Source of the DNA: Acanthaster planci
Lineage: Eukaryota; Echinodermata; Asteroidea; Valvatida; Acanthasteridae
Direction: 5' to 3'
Assembly: GCF_001949145.1 (NCBI RefSeq)
Contig: NW_019091384.1
Coordinates: 1,289,628 to 1,353,627 of the forward strand
Length of the DNA stretch: 64,000 nt
Position numbers and translations under genes: made by a program. The notes under the pieces were generated by a model that did no database searches, was not told the origin of the DNA, and worked only from the letters and a program-made list of their open reading frames with translations. Positions 13,096-26,000 of the stretch are shown piece after piece (within the stretch, counting starts at the first letter, position 1; the number at the start of each line of letters is the position of its first letter).

Positions 13096-13422
13096 CTAAC
13101 AGCCCGATCGCTGTGTCACCATGTTGGTAGCGCACGTCTTGGGCAGCTCTAGGCCCCGGTGCAGGAAGTTGGCGAGGTCACTGCAGCCACTGCAGCAGGG
13201 CACAAAGGCGCAGAAGATGGCATAGAGGATGCCGCAGAGGATCCCGATGGGCCAGCCCAAGACCAGCAGGATCAGGGCCCAGACGATGCTCCACAGCCAG
13301 CCGCAGTTAGCCATTGAGGAGGAGTGAGAGCTGCGGACAACGGTCGTTCGACTTCGGACTTGAGGTTGAGAGGTAGTGCGGGTCTCGACACGCGTAGTCT
13401 GCTTGTACGTTGTTGAACTCAT
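13096..13422 (-). CDS. Small hydrophobic protein of unknown function, paralog A (108 aa)
   Basis: I do not recognise the family. The single coding exon gives a 36-residue basic Ser/Thr/Arg-rich head, then a tryptophan-rich hydrophobic core (about residues 40-75, containing LGWPIG), a Cys cluster (CCSGC), and a tail with LPKTC and NMV ending in Cys. The core probably enters or hugs a membrane as one long or re-entrant segment; the head would be cytosolic. It is clearly a paralog of the 75-aa frame at 17660-17887 on the same strand, which lacks the head and starts where Met37 lies here, so an alternative start at Met37 (72 aa) is possible. An acceptor (AG at 13443-13442) just upstream of the start codon and a donor at 14380 suggest a non-coding first exon. 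The core resembles nothing I can name with confidence. Confidence 0.75.
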   Translation of the reverse strand: MSSTTYKQTTRVETRTTSQPQVRSRTTVVRSSHSSSMANCGWLWSIVWALILLVLGWPIGILCGILYAIFCAFVPCCSGCSDLANFLHRGLELPKTCATNMVTQRSGC

Positions 13423-14380
13423 GCAGTCTACTGACTAATATCTGCATAACGACCAATGATAAGGAAAAACAAATAAATGCCCAGAGCTCTCATGTATGGT
13501 GGAAAAGGTGTGTAGACAGACTGGAATGCTGGCAGGCAGGCAGGCTACGCTAGCTGCAATGGTAACAGGTTTTCAAAAGCTGGCGGATTAGAATGACAAA
13601 CTGTCAAACAAACAAACTGTCCAACCAGCATCGTCGCTTTTTGAATTTCCTTCAGTTAAGTTTACATCAAGTGACTCTGTGAACGGCTGATACAACATGA
13701 TGATAGGTTGCATGCATGCAGCTGGTATTAAAGTTAGAAGACCAAGTCTTAACTACAAGTATGAGTACATGTACATGTGCATGTATGTTCCTGTGTAATA
13801 TGGGGACTGAAGGGAGCACACCGAGAGGTTATTGAATAGTCAGGAATGCAACCAAGCATGGCACCAGTAGGTTAGTCCCTCCTTGGGACTACATGTATTT
13901 ACATGCAGCAGTTCACGCAGTCAACTACATGTACACTTCAACAACATCAACTGGCCTAAATTCTATGGCTCCGTGATCTCTTTCCTAGCTTTATGATTTG
14001 AGAAAGGCTACTCCAGCCATGGAGCTTCATGCTTCCGCTACAGGTAACAAATTCCTGATCAAATTTCACACACTGTATGAATACATACATGTACAAGTGT
14101 TGTCGGAATTCTGTAGGTTGGTAATGAAAACCTGTTCTGGGTGACAAAACCATCCAAATACAGACTGACAGAATCATCCATGCCTGATGACAAACTGATG
14201 CACTAATAAGACTAATGGAATGACCAAAGAAACTCATTTTACATTTCTAGACATGCTGTTTGAAGCAGTAATAGACTAAAAACTGAAACCCATATCGTCA
14301 AATTGAAACATACATGTAAAGGTAGGACAGACTGAGCTACCAGTACGTGCATGGAAGAGACAGAAAAAAAAACGACTTAC

Positions 14381-14425
14381 GAAGAGCAGATTTTCCCTGC
14401 AGTGTCTGCCCTGGCCTGTGAACTG
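14381..14425 (-). other. Probable non-coding first exon of paralog A
   Basis: On the minus strand a consensus donor (CTTC then GTAAGTCG, GT at 14380-14379) lies about 70 bases downstream of a TATA-like box. It can splice to the acceptor at 13443-13442, placing the coding exon start at 13441. The 5' limit near 14425 is estimated from the usual TATA-to-start distance. The join is inferred; no transcript evidence is available. Confidence 0.45.
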
Positions 14426-14446
14426 ATTTGCTTCAGTTGTTCCCCT

Positions 14447-14456
14447 CCCTTTTATG
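14447..14456 (-). promoter_or_regulatory. TATA-like box of paralog A
   Basis: CATAAAAGGG on the minus strand, followed by a GA-rich run and, about 65 bases on, a consensus splice donor. The position fits a core promoter for the two-exon gene ending at 13096. Confidence 0.45.
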
Positions 14457-17132
14457 CAATGTGAATGTGTCTCTGTGGTCTGTATGAGTAATTAGAGTCT
14501 AGTGTTTATGAAAGACTGCACTTTATTGGATGGCAACAATGCTAGTCTTCGGATGTTCTTAAAAAGTTGACGAGTCAGGAAATCTGGTAATCACCGATAA
14601 CTTTTTGTAATGCATCTAAACTTCCTCTACAGTATACGCTGATCAATCGCTGATGAAGTTTACAGGAAACGAGCGTGACTGAGAGGCTGCCAAGAGCCAC
14701 AGGTGTGGAGCACAACCAGGGCTTTGAGTATCCAGGAAAAACACACTGCATTAGGAAAGTCAAGAACTTGAGATGAGTTACATACATGTACATGTAGAAG
14801 AACGTTTTCTTCACCAAGCCTGGATTGACTGTAAATCTATCTATACCTACATTCACTGTCTTACTGGAAACGAGTAAATTCTACATCCATTTGCCACTCC
14901 GTACATGTAGCTTGGAATGCATACAGACAGCCAAAGGAAAACAATTAAAGGAGCCTTTATTTTATTTGCAACACTCCGTTCACATAAATTTACCTAGCTA
15001 GAAAAGGTACGCAGACTGCAGTACCTGTCACTATACAAGAAAATTAATTGATGAAAAACCATGACTAAGCCCTCCCCCAAACAAGGTGCACAAGAAGGCG
15101 ACTCAGGAACACTCACATTTGATTTCAGTTTCCTTGAAAACTCTAAATGTTGAAAGCTTAAAACATATTCCAACAAAACAAGGACACCTCGACATTTCCT
15201 CTGTTGGTACTAACTAAACGTTTATTTGGTCTTCTTTGATCAGATCTGATTTGCTTCCTGTCAATCACTGTAATTTAATCACATCTTTAATGCTTGCAAA
15301 TTTCTAAGGTTCATTTTCAACTGGGGGGGTCTTACAACTCTTAATTTCACTGAGCTATCAATCAAGGACAATGGTTGCTCCATTCCAAGCAAATTTTGTC
15401 AAAATTCGTACAGATTTCTATAACCAGCCACAAGCCATACAAGCACTACCTGGCTATTTGGCCTGGAAGTACCTGTTTTGTATAAATTGCTTGGAAAATG
15501 TCTGTGCCCTGTCTGTATCTTCATGAAATTAGCCTCATGAGACCAACTGGTGTAGATTTGATTCATCCAGTTAGACTGATTATAGTATGAATCTGGTCAA
15601 AGAACTGACATAAAATTCAGAAATTCCTTGATCCCTGAACAACAATAGAGAGGCACTGACACTGTCTCTCAAGTCTCAACCAAACAATGGTGATTGCCAC
15701 AGTCACTCATCAGAGCTGAAGGTGAGACTCAGACGAGTCGTGATTCTGTTTTCTCTCTCTGAATTTCACGTAAGTCTTGATGACCAGATTCACAATCCTA
15801 GATCTGTCCAACTATAGATGGACACCTGTGCTAACTGGACAATACTTGGGGTAAAAAAGGGATATCATTTCTGATTTGAGGTTTCTGATGTTCTGGTATA
15901 CTGCCTCTATATATTTTACCTGATTTGTTTGTAAATACATCACACAATCAACGAACAGAAAACCATTCAAAATTTATGCATTTTACAAATCACTTTATAC
16001 ATTACAAAATTGATACCATGCAACTTTAAATCACACAGAACTCAAACCGTTCTGTGATTTGGTATTCCAGTGCATGTGTCACTATGATTTTGTTTACTTG
16101 ACTGCATGTTCACTGTGGAGGGCTAAACTGGCATACATGTGCATGTATTTGAGTCCATTACAATGCACATTCAGGGATTATTTCAGCACAAGATCAACTC
16201 GTGCATGTACCATAAGCTGCATGGGAGAAGAGAGATCCTTGACTCTCACAAAGTGAAGTCTCTTGACGCAGAAGCAAAATACAGACCCAAACTTGTAATG
16301 AGGTATCACTAATCCTTTTCGGATTCCTTGATTAAAAAAAAAGGCCAAGGATGTGTGGTAGGCCTTATTCATGTTAAGGAGACATTCCTGTTTGCTAGGA
16401 AAGTAAGGGCCAAGTTAACCGGACAAAACTTTTGTCCCTGTGAGGTTTCTGTCCACACAATGCCTGTATTTCACCACGTGTGTCGTCCCCATGACTCGGT
16501 TACAAACGCAGAACACAGGGGAGCAGAGACTGAAGTCCCATCCCTGACCTGCCTTTACCCATCCAATAACATCAAACTCTCAACAATAATGAACTATCCC
16601 CTTGTTAACGCTCCTTTGGTAACTGTGACATTACTACTACAAAATATACATTTACTAAGGCACTTATTGGACCTTCTGACATGCTTCACTTGCTTTCCAT
16701 TTCCATGGCTCCTTTCGTTTCCAAAATTCAGATCTACAGGAATCTGCAAAGCCTACCCTTCCTCTCTTTTAATCACTTTTTCCAACCCAGCATTCAATAA
16801 CTGATATACCGGTACCTCAAACGCTTATATGCACACCTGCAGATGTGCGAGCACAAAGACGTACATGTACATGTTTGTCCCCCAAAAGAAAAATGTTCCT
16901 ACACGATACATGTATTGTGATTTCTGACACAAAAATACTATTTACCTATTTCTGAAAATAAGCTTTTCTGCAATTAGTGTTTACTGAATACAAAGTCCAA
17001 ATCTAGTGTGAACTTCCTGTGAAAATATTTTTGGCATGCAAGTTTATATTAATGTAGTATACACTACTAACATGTGGCCAATACACCGTAAGCTATGTTC
17101 AACTTGCTTGTCACCATCTGCAAATAGAGAAA
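14457..17132. other. Spacer between the two paralogs
   Basis: No supported gene. A 158-aa + strand frame at 16328-16804 has no domain or splice support and looks like chance. A TTTATT at 17133-17138 is a plausible minus-strand AATAAA for the next gene. Confidence 0.4.
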
Positions 17133-17138
17133 TTTATT
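17133..17138 (-). terminator. Possible polyadenylation signal of paralog B
   Basis: Reads AATAAA on the minus strand, about 520 bases downstream of the stop codon of the 75-aa gene. Such hexamers occur by chance, so this is only a candidate. Confidence 0.3.
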
Positions 17139-17659
17139 GTTAAAGATGAGTGTTACTTGAATTTGAAATTATTCAGTCCTGATGAGAGACAACAGTGAGT
17201 ACGGTATATCTGCTACCTACATGTAAATGTCTTGATAGGTTTTTAAAAATAGGATATCCCATGTTAGCTCCCACACCAGACACTTCACATCCCAGCTTTC
17301 AAAATGTAGGCTTTTTACTTCAACCACCGATTTTAAAGTTTGAGATTTGGTTTAATTTGATTTAAAAAAATCAATCATCTAGAAAGTTAAGAGAAACATC
17401 TGACATTCTGACATACTGACAGAGTTTTCACAGTTTTCTGGAGACATCAGAATTCCTTTTTGCTGACTCAAGAATAAGCATGGTTTTTACCATGGGATTA
17501 AATTTATGTAACTATGCATCTTGGTTTCAAAATTATAGCCTAACAATGACACTGTAGTCCACGGCAACATCAAAAGCACACCCTATCAAAAGTCACAGCT
17601 CAATGTATTCTCATCTCTCCTCCTCTACTTCATTTTTCTTTCTCTTCTTGATTCTCCTT

Positions 17660-17887
17660 TCAGTCACAGAGGGGCTTCATCCCGACGATATTCTCCCCAC
17701 AGGTCTGAGGCAGGAGTACAATCTTCTGCAGGGCCTCCATGATGTCTTTGAGGAAGCTCATGCAGACGGAGAAGGGCATGAGACACACCCAGACCCAGGC
17801 CAGGAGGAAGGCGATGGGCCAGCCCAGAAAGATGAGGACGATGACCCAGATGATGGCCCAGAGAAGACCTGCACCACCGCCTGCCAT
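17660..17887 (-). CDS. Small hydrophobic protein of unknown function, paralog B (75 aa)
   Basis: Paralog of the gene at 13096-13422, about 4.2 kb upstream in transcription. It begins MAGGGAGLLW and runs straight into the tryptophan-rich hydrophobic core (residues about 8-40, with LGWPIA), then a short amphipathic stretch, LPQTC, NIV and a Cys near the C-terminus. Shared with paralog A: LW-x-I-x-W, LGWPI, a Cys after the core, and LP-x-TC-x-x-N-x-V. It lacks the basic Ser/Thr/Arg-rich head of paralog A. Conservation of the pattern across two copies whose other residues differ argues that both frames are real. Upstream, the minus strand has AG sites that could serve a 5' UTR intron. Function and location are unknown; membrane association is inferred from composition. 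Confidence 0.7.
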   Translation of the reverse strand: MAGGGAGLLWAIIWVIVLIFLGWPIAFLLAWVWVCLMPFSVCMSFLKDIMEALQKIVLLPQTCGENIVGMKPLCD

Positions 17888-18657
17888 CTTGTGGTTGTCC
17901 TGAACAGCTCTTGCTTGTTACTGGGTGGTGATGCCAAAAAAAGGTACACTGAAGGGGCAGATCGGATGACGCTTGGTGGATAGACAATGGATGAGCGAAC
18001 TCACACTGACAAGGTAAAGGGAATCCAGCTAAGATCTGGGAAGAAAAACCACAGAATTCAGTTATCATATTGCGAACAGCAGATTAATAACACTTTTTAT
18101 GCTATTCAGAAAGTTTCTAAAGAAGATTGAGATGGGTCAAAAATTACAGCTACCCGGTAATTTGGGGCAGGGGGAGGAAAGGGGCTGGAAAGAGCCTACA
18201 GGGACAAATGAATAACTTATGGAGAGACACAAGTACTGTACATGTATATCAAAATGTGCTCAAGTATCAAACAAGAATTACAATTTACCATACAAACCTA
18301 CATGTACATAAAAAGCTCAAAATCCATACCAAATAAAGCTACTGTACTGTACATCTGCATTGTACATGTATATGCAAAAGACATGAAAAAACACATACTA
18401 ATAGACTATAGTCTGGCAGGTGTCAAGAATGCAATAAATGAAAGGCTTGTGACCGTAATATTATTAAATGTACTTGGAGCAATATCTAGGCAAGACAGGT
18501 GCAGGTACATGTACATGCACACATATACATCTACACATAAATAAGTCAAGTACGTGTACATGTATGTTATTGTTGCACAGTAATGTATCCCAGAGTCCCC
18601 GGGTACACAGCACATGCACACATGAACCAGTACATGGGATGTAAGAAGTCAGTTAAA

Positions 18658-18803
18658 AATCAAAGCTGAAAACAGCTAGCAAATAGCTAAAATGTACATG
18701 TAAGAAGCCCCCCTACATTTGTACACAGCAGGTGCACAAAAAAGCTGAAATTCAGGGTCAACATCTAAATAAAAAAAGCTGAAATCAGCTAAAAAGCTGA
18801 ATC
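18658..18803. repeat. Short degenerate AGCTGAAA/TCAGCT repeats
   Basis: The words AAAGCTGAAA and CAGCTA recur about five times within 150 bp (for example AAAGCTGAAATCAGCT near 18775), forming partial palindromes. No coding potential. Confidence 0.5.
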
Positions 18804-21800
18804 TTCACACCTCAGCAGTATGTATAAATGTGATATGTAGGTGTACGGTAAGTTAAGGTACTGAAAGATACAAAGAACTACATGTACGTACCAGGTACTG
18901 TACATCTTGAAATACATACACTGTACATGTACATACAGTGTGGTAGAGTTCATGCATTACCGGCAGTTACAGTTGTGGAGATGAGGCAGCTACAAGTTCC
19001 CATGACTTTGTGCAACAGCAGCGAAAGAAGTGAGTTTTTTTTTAATTCAAAAACACAGCAACATGTGTAGTGATGAAAGGTGCAAGTGGTCTGATCTGAG
19101 CACTGGTTTGGATTTGCTTGCTGACAGGTTGCCACAGGCAACTCACAGTTGACCTTGGTTATCCCAGACAGACCTGGTGAAATGCATCCCTATGGTTACC
19201 ATCAACACTCCCACACAATCATCATGACCATACACCAAAGGGGGCCATTGTTGAGTTAACCTTGATGCTGATGCTCCACCTGTGCAGGTATACATGTACA
19301 TGTACATATAGTTGTACAATGTACACGTAGGTCTGCAGGCAAGCCTTCACAACTGACTGAGTTACATGTAAAGTCTGCCCGATTTTATGAATAGACTACT
19401 TTTGAAGGATAAGGATAAATGGGTGTTAGAGTGTTTGTGCTGCGTGACCCAATCAAGGCTACATGTACATGTACATGATGAACCAATCAATCAACGGTCG
19501 AAGCTTTGAATTACATGTACATGTATAAATAAACGGGTCAATGTTAATGGCACTATTGCTATTGCAGCATGCACAATGTACATGCACATACCGGTATGCA
19601 TGCGCATAGCGCGCAGCATTAATACATATTCAGGAATCACTAGAAATACCGGTACATAAAGCAAAGTCTGTACAAATGTTATAGTTTTGCATGAAAATGC
19701 CTACACTACATTCTGGTGTTCCAAAACAGCTTCATTTACAATGTATATGCACACGTATTGCCATTTAATACCTACTCACAGGCCAGGAAATGGTCAAACA
19801 GAAAAACAAAGTTTATGCAAATTTCTATTTGACGTTAACATGTAGCTTGCCAGTGTTCAAGTGTAGACAGCTTGAAGTCTGCTTTAGGGTGCATACGGTG
19901 CACGTACATGTACATGTACAGGTACTTACATGTATACTGTAATGAAAAAAACTACATGTACATGGTATACATGTACATTATGACACACCTCAAGTAATCA
20001 GGAACAACATGTCGGAGGAGCGCCTCTAAACCATAAGCAAATGATGCTAAAAAAAGCTACTCACTGGAAGATTTTGTTTGTTGGAAGTCTGGTCAGAAAC
20101 TCTACAGTCACGATAGAAACTTAACAATCCAACTTTAGAATTTAATCTTCAACTAAAAAAGACACAGATAATACTATGCAGTTAATAGATTTTCTTATTT
20201 CTTTTGTTCTACCAATAAGTACATGTAACTGCATGGTTAATGCATGCTGAGAAACTTACATGTGTACACCGTAATTTGAAACGCCTTGGGGAATTTGCTG
20301 TAAACAGCCTGCCAGAGGTCCAGCCAACTTTTCTGATGCACCTAAATCGGCTGACTGGGAGCTGATAAAGTTGTTAAAATAACACAAGTCATTTATAAGA
20401 ATACTGCTGCGGCTTGACATATGCTTTCGGGTTGCTCTCCTATGTTTTACGTTCATTTCATTACAGATGTCAATTGCAGATAGTCGGTCTGATAGCCCAC
20501 TCCAATTCTATACACACCGGTATATCATGTACAGTGTACTACATTCAATTCAAAAGGAAAGAGGTTTCTTTGACTTTGTTTATGATGTCTGCACAGACAA
20601 TGGAATGCTCAGATGCATCTCAATGTGCAATGCAATCTGTTATATTCGGAATGTCTCTCTTAGCCCTAGTCATCTGAGCAACTCCATGCAAACAAAGTGA
20701 CTGACAACTGATTTGATGGCCAAGGGCGATATTCTTGTCAGTTGATGAAGTATCAACAATCTCGTCTGAATAAATAATTCCCAAGGTCAATTGGACGAGT
20801 GATTAATCACACTGAGCAGTAATTAAATCCCAATCAGTTCAGTCAGGACTGCTGAGAATGGGTTAATTAATTGGGTGCTATCCATGATTAGGGAGTAAAG
20901 AATGAAGTGTTAAAGCTTAAGGCAAGTTCGGCATACCTTCATTCTACAGCTGAACTCTTCATTTCCAAACTTTTCATGAACAAGTGCACATGAATATACA
21001 TGTAACCCTACATACATGTACATGTGTACATGCAGTCTGCGCATGATCCTGTCAGAGATGAGGTTCCTATCAAATAAACAACTTGAGTACAATGCTGGAG
21101 GACTCAATTCCCTATTTTCAAGGAATCGGACATGGACTCGGACAGACGAAACTTTCATTTTACTGCAATTTCATGAAGGAAGACACAGTTCTCATCATGC
21201 TTTCTTGAGAGTCACTTCGGTTGCACAGCAATGCTAGCACTTCTTGTGTAGCCCAATTTGAGGGCTCTGGGTTCAGACCAGTTTTAGACGGAAACTTAGT
21301 GCACAGTAGGGACGTGTACACTCTACATGTACTGTCTCTGTGTAAACCTATGTCCGTGAGTATTGTGCAGGGTAGATTTTGCACGAGTGCGTGGACGCTG
21401 TGGAACAGTTTCCTGATGAAAACTCACAAATAAAGCTTGATTATAAAGTAGAAGAGTCAGAACAATGGAAACAGACAAAACTACTTGTACCATACCAAAT
21501 GGCATGGTTATAAGCATGACGCATGAATCTGAAATTTCAAAACTTTACAAAACTTAAATTTAAATTTTGAAAGACCCTGGAAACATTGTCATAAGTCTAT
21601 AATATTTTCTAATATCGGGGTTCTAGAACTTAAATGAAAATCTCTTGCAAAATGATGCATGGAGCTACATGATGAAGCTGGAATGCATTCACAAGAATGT
21701 ACATGTACATGCACTTGCAAGTACATACATGTGTACAGTGCTTGCCAACTATACCGCTTTCGGCAGTAGACAAATGCTTTTCATGGATTTTAACCATTTA

Positions 21801-22659
21801 CCGACTTTTGCTAAAAGCTGCCACTTTTGATAATTTCTGTATTCAATTCACACCTGTGTCTCTCAAGTTTCACATTATAGAAAACATTTTCATATTATTA
21901 CCTAACCTGAAACTATTCTTACATTGCGCTCCACAAAATGAGCTAAATTTTGTCTGAAACTTACAAGTATTTCCTGGTCTGGAAGCCTTCCAATGCCTAC
22001 CCCCCCCCCCGCTGGTCGTTCTGCACCCTGTCCCTAGCATCTTTCCCTTCAAATCTACTGAAGAATCTACCACTTTGGCAAGTACAGTATGCCGAGGCCT
22101 TGTCCGAAATGGGCTTTCAGATTTATGGCTATGGCTATTGTGAGTGTGTATTTGTGCACTTCCTTTAAAGGCCCAGACCTAGCTAGATGCAGACAGTTTG
22201 GATGCAGTCTGACCACCCTCTGATCACCTTTTCATCAAACAACTTTTTTTCACAAAGAATTTGAATTTGAGATTTTAACATTTTTACACTTAGGAAGCCT
22301 CAAATCCTCTTAAAAATAACCGCGAGTAAACCCTTTTACCATGTTTACTAATTTAGTCAAAGTGCACACTACACAGCTATTTTTGTGTTTTTTTCTGTTA
22401 CCAAAAGGGGTCTAAGGTCCACTGCTGTTAAATTTATCCCTTTCTTCAAAATATCTCATCTCCTCTACACTCATCAACATGTTAAAGTTATTTTCTGATA
22501 AATACAGTAAGGATGTCAGTATGCCAGTCGAAGTTAAAGGTTCAATAAAAAGCATTCATTGTAATTTTTATAAAATGCCCTTTTCAATCTTAATGATGTG
22601 TCACATTTGTGAAATATTGGTGTCAATGAGAGTACTGCTTGAGAATCATAAAGGACTTG

Positions 22660-22750
22660 GACACAAAGACTCGGACTTGGACTCTGATTTGGAAAGCAAG
22701 GACTCGGACTCAAATTGTATTTTTGTAAGGACTTGGACTGCAAGGACCCG
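22660..22750. repeat. Degenerate GGACTTGGACTC repeat
   Basis: GGACTTGGAC, GGACTTGGACTC, GGACTCGGACTC and GGACTTGGACTG occur within about 90 bp, an approximate 6/12-bp tandem array. A short related piece (GGACATGGACTCGGACAG) lies near 21128. No gene is associated. Confidence 0.6.
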
Positions 22751-25700
22751 ACTACCGGGTACAGCACCGCTGGATAATTTAAAACTTGTACAGGTACGGT
22801 ATTTGAACAAACTACTGATGTGACAGCCTACACTATCATGTGCTACGGTACTTATAAAATCGTAAGCCAGACTGTGCACCCATGATGAAGTAAAAAAAGG
22901 GAGGAATCATTTAGGTTTGTGCGACCTGAAATGCCACACTTCCACTGCATATACAAAGTGTGTCGCTGTCATGGACGCTCTCTCAGAGTGGTCATTTAAC
23001 ATGTGCCATCTACTGTCCCTTAGTGCATGAGCTGTATGGTTGTCTCTTCCTAACAGGCAGCAGGCTTTGGGGGACATGATGTATGGTAAAACAGATGGCT
23101 GGAGTACATAACGCCTAATATACAAAGGGCCTGTAATCACATTCACAGCCAGCACCTACAGTAAACTAGCTAAATTTCTCAGCCTTACCTGGACGCTCCT
23201 TGTTATTGTTAAAGTGCAACGATTTCAACATTAGGTCCTCTTTGATTTACTTGCTGAGTAGCGGATGTATCTCCTTTCTGCATTGAACAGAAAATCAAGC
23301 ATCCTAGGTTTCCACACAAAAAAATTAGCAAATCTACAGTACACAAAACATTGATAAAAATTTTCAAATGGGCACTTACGTACCAACTACAGCAGTGTCG
23401 CGTGTACATGTAATATATGTACGTGTATGTACAGGTGCTGAACGTATCAGTGAGCATACAGTACACCTCTAATCTATGATGGGTACATGTGCCTGTATAT
23501 CAGCGGAAGGGTGTGGCTTACAATGTATAAACAAGTGACGAACAGCGAAGAAAACAGTTGTGTGGCCAATGATCACATTCAGCATCAAAGGATACCCAGA
23601 GCTACATGCAGAGAAAACCAACGGCAAACAACTCCAGTCCCGCTCAAATTAATGTACTAAGCGTTGGTACTTATACTAAGCCATAGAAACCACAATATGC
23701 ATAGATGCTGCACACAGGCCTTTATCTCTTGACACCACAGTGATGATGAGAGATCCAGGGAAATATTTGCTATGCAAATGACTGATGCACATGTACATAT
23801 GTATATGGCTGATTGGGAAAAGAGCTTGGGACCATGGGGCCCGAACTGCTTCCCCACAAACTGCACCTTTATTTGCACAAATGCAGAACAAAGCAGCAAC
23901 AAGCTGTGCTAATAAAATCTTCGGAGTACAGAACATAATGCAGTTCTGCTAGCCCTGTATTGCATTGTATCTGATTTAAGTCAGTCAAACCTGGCCAAAG
24001 TTATAAAAGTGAAAAGTCAAATTTAAAGCAGCAAAATAAGCGTGAATATTACTGTCATCAGCGCAACTGATAGTGTGGATTATATGGTACATGCAGCAGT
24101 ATGAGTTCTCAATGTGGTCATAAGAGCTGGGAAGGTCTGTTCCACACACAATAATGGTCATGTACCTGTATACTATGGATTGGTTTATCAAAATTTGGTT
24201 CCGATGTGGTCATCATACCGGTATACGCAAGTGCACATCTGGACATCTGCATCCAATTCTTTTACATGTGTGACAGAATTACATACATGTACATGTAAGA
24301 GGAGTGCAAAACCAAGCTCAAACACTAAAACACAGACATTTTTCTTGGCACTGTTGTACAGAACCCAGTGTAGTGTGCACGCACCAATGTCTGCTCACAC
24401 GCTGGTGGATGCAAACTTACATGTATAAGAACACAAAAGAACTCAAAAAAGGTCATTTATTAGAGAGAAAGGGTAAAACCTTGAGAGAATGAGTAGTTTA
24501 ATATAAATTCCAATGTGTTATCACTCTGTCATGCTTCATGATCCACATCTGGATTCATGGACTTGTCTTCTCGGGGCTCATCCTTCTCATATCATTTTCT
24601 CCTCATTAGTCTCTTATCTGTAGTACAGTACATGTACATCATCCTGTTCCTTTGCACTAAGGTTTATCACAGTCCAATGAGCTGAGTCAGTGATCTCTAC
24701 ACATCCTCTCAAATTAGCATAACTCCTGCCCTAATTAGAAGACAAATCTTCTTTTAACAGATGGGTTTTACCCAATTTGTTCGAGCAAATTGTCTCTACC
24801 CCACGGAAAGCTAGGAAATGAACAATACACACTCTGTACTGGTACCTGGGAACTACCAAGTGCATGTACTGTACATGTACATGTAAATCTACAATGATAA
24901 ATGATGGTGAACATGTGAGTGTGTGTGTGTGCAAATCACATCAGGAAGAAGACAGACACATGAACTGTACAGAAAGCCATGTTCAACAAGATCAAGAAGC
25001 ACACTCAATCCGAAGTACATGGCTGAACCTTTATCTTTGCCCTACTGGGGAGAAATGTGGCAGGAAGCTAGGGCTGGTCTGTCATTGTTCACAATGTTTC
25101 AGACAGTCTGGTGCAGTGAAGGTCCTTTTATTATTAAAACCTGTCTAGAAGGGAGGGGCCAGTGTTTGTCCAAGTTGTACCAGTAGCAGTGAGGTTCTCA
25201 TAGTGTAGGGGGGACATATACATGTATACCTGTACAAAGTTCTTGCCTCAAGTAGACACAAATACGGCGTGTGCATGTTTCTGGGAAAACGCTGATATAT
25301 CAACTCTGTTACTTGATGACAACTGTTGAAAGAAAGAGTCACCTTACATAAACATGTAAAAAAAAATACAAATTACTGTTATTTTGTTAATGGGAAAGTT
25401 GTCAAGACGAAAGTCTCCACCTTTGGCTGAAATCAACCTTGCTATTAATGATGAGAACTCTAGTAATGAAACCCAGACTGTAGAGATACATGTATATGAC
25501 ACTGCAGGATACAACTGGGAAAACATTCACTCTTACTGTGACCTTGAATTCTGTTGGCTTATCTTCTAGTTTGACATCAATTTTTCTTGTTAAACCTATA
25601 TGCACAGTCCATCCCAATATGTACAAATATTACCAGTACATTTTTACAACTATTCAAATCTTAAGGATCTCATTCTTTCCCTTCCTCTCTTTTGAATCAT

Positions 25701-25799
25701 TCAAGCAGACATTGTCAAGTGAACACAAGTGAACAGAACACAGTCATACATGCACAAAAATTACAATGTTGTACAAATTAACAGGTAGGGGCTGCGGGG

Positions 25800-26000
25800 T
25801 CAGCTCGTAAGTCTGACGCCTCAAATTTCCGAGGCCGCAGTCGAAAAAAAAAAAACGTTTAAAAAAGTCTATAAGTCCGATACCTCATAGGTCTGACGCC
25901 TCATAAGTCCGACAAATGTGTTTAAAAGTTCCAACGGTTTTTCGGCCCATGGCATAGATCCAATGCCTCAAAAAATCTGACACCTCGAAAGTCCGACCTT
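25800..26000. repeat. Degenerate tandem array of AAGTC(T/C)GACGCCTCAT units
   Basis: About eight imperfect copies of a roughly 18-20 bp unit (GTAAGTCTGACGCCTCA, ATAAGTCCGATACCTCAT, AGGTCTGACGCCTCAT, AAGTCCGAC and so on) are spread over 200 bp, with A-rich spacers. The decay suggests an old minisatellite. Confidence 0.7.

Noticed and set aside
16328-16804. 158-aa plus-strand frame between the two small paralogs
   Set aside because: Longest frame in that spacer, but composition looks random, with no motif or paralog in the window.
18242-18621. Frames rich in Tyr-Met-Tyr-Thr
   Set aside because: Direct translation of TACATG repeats.
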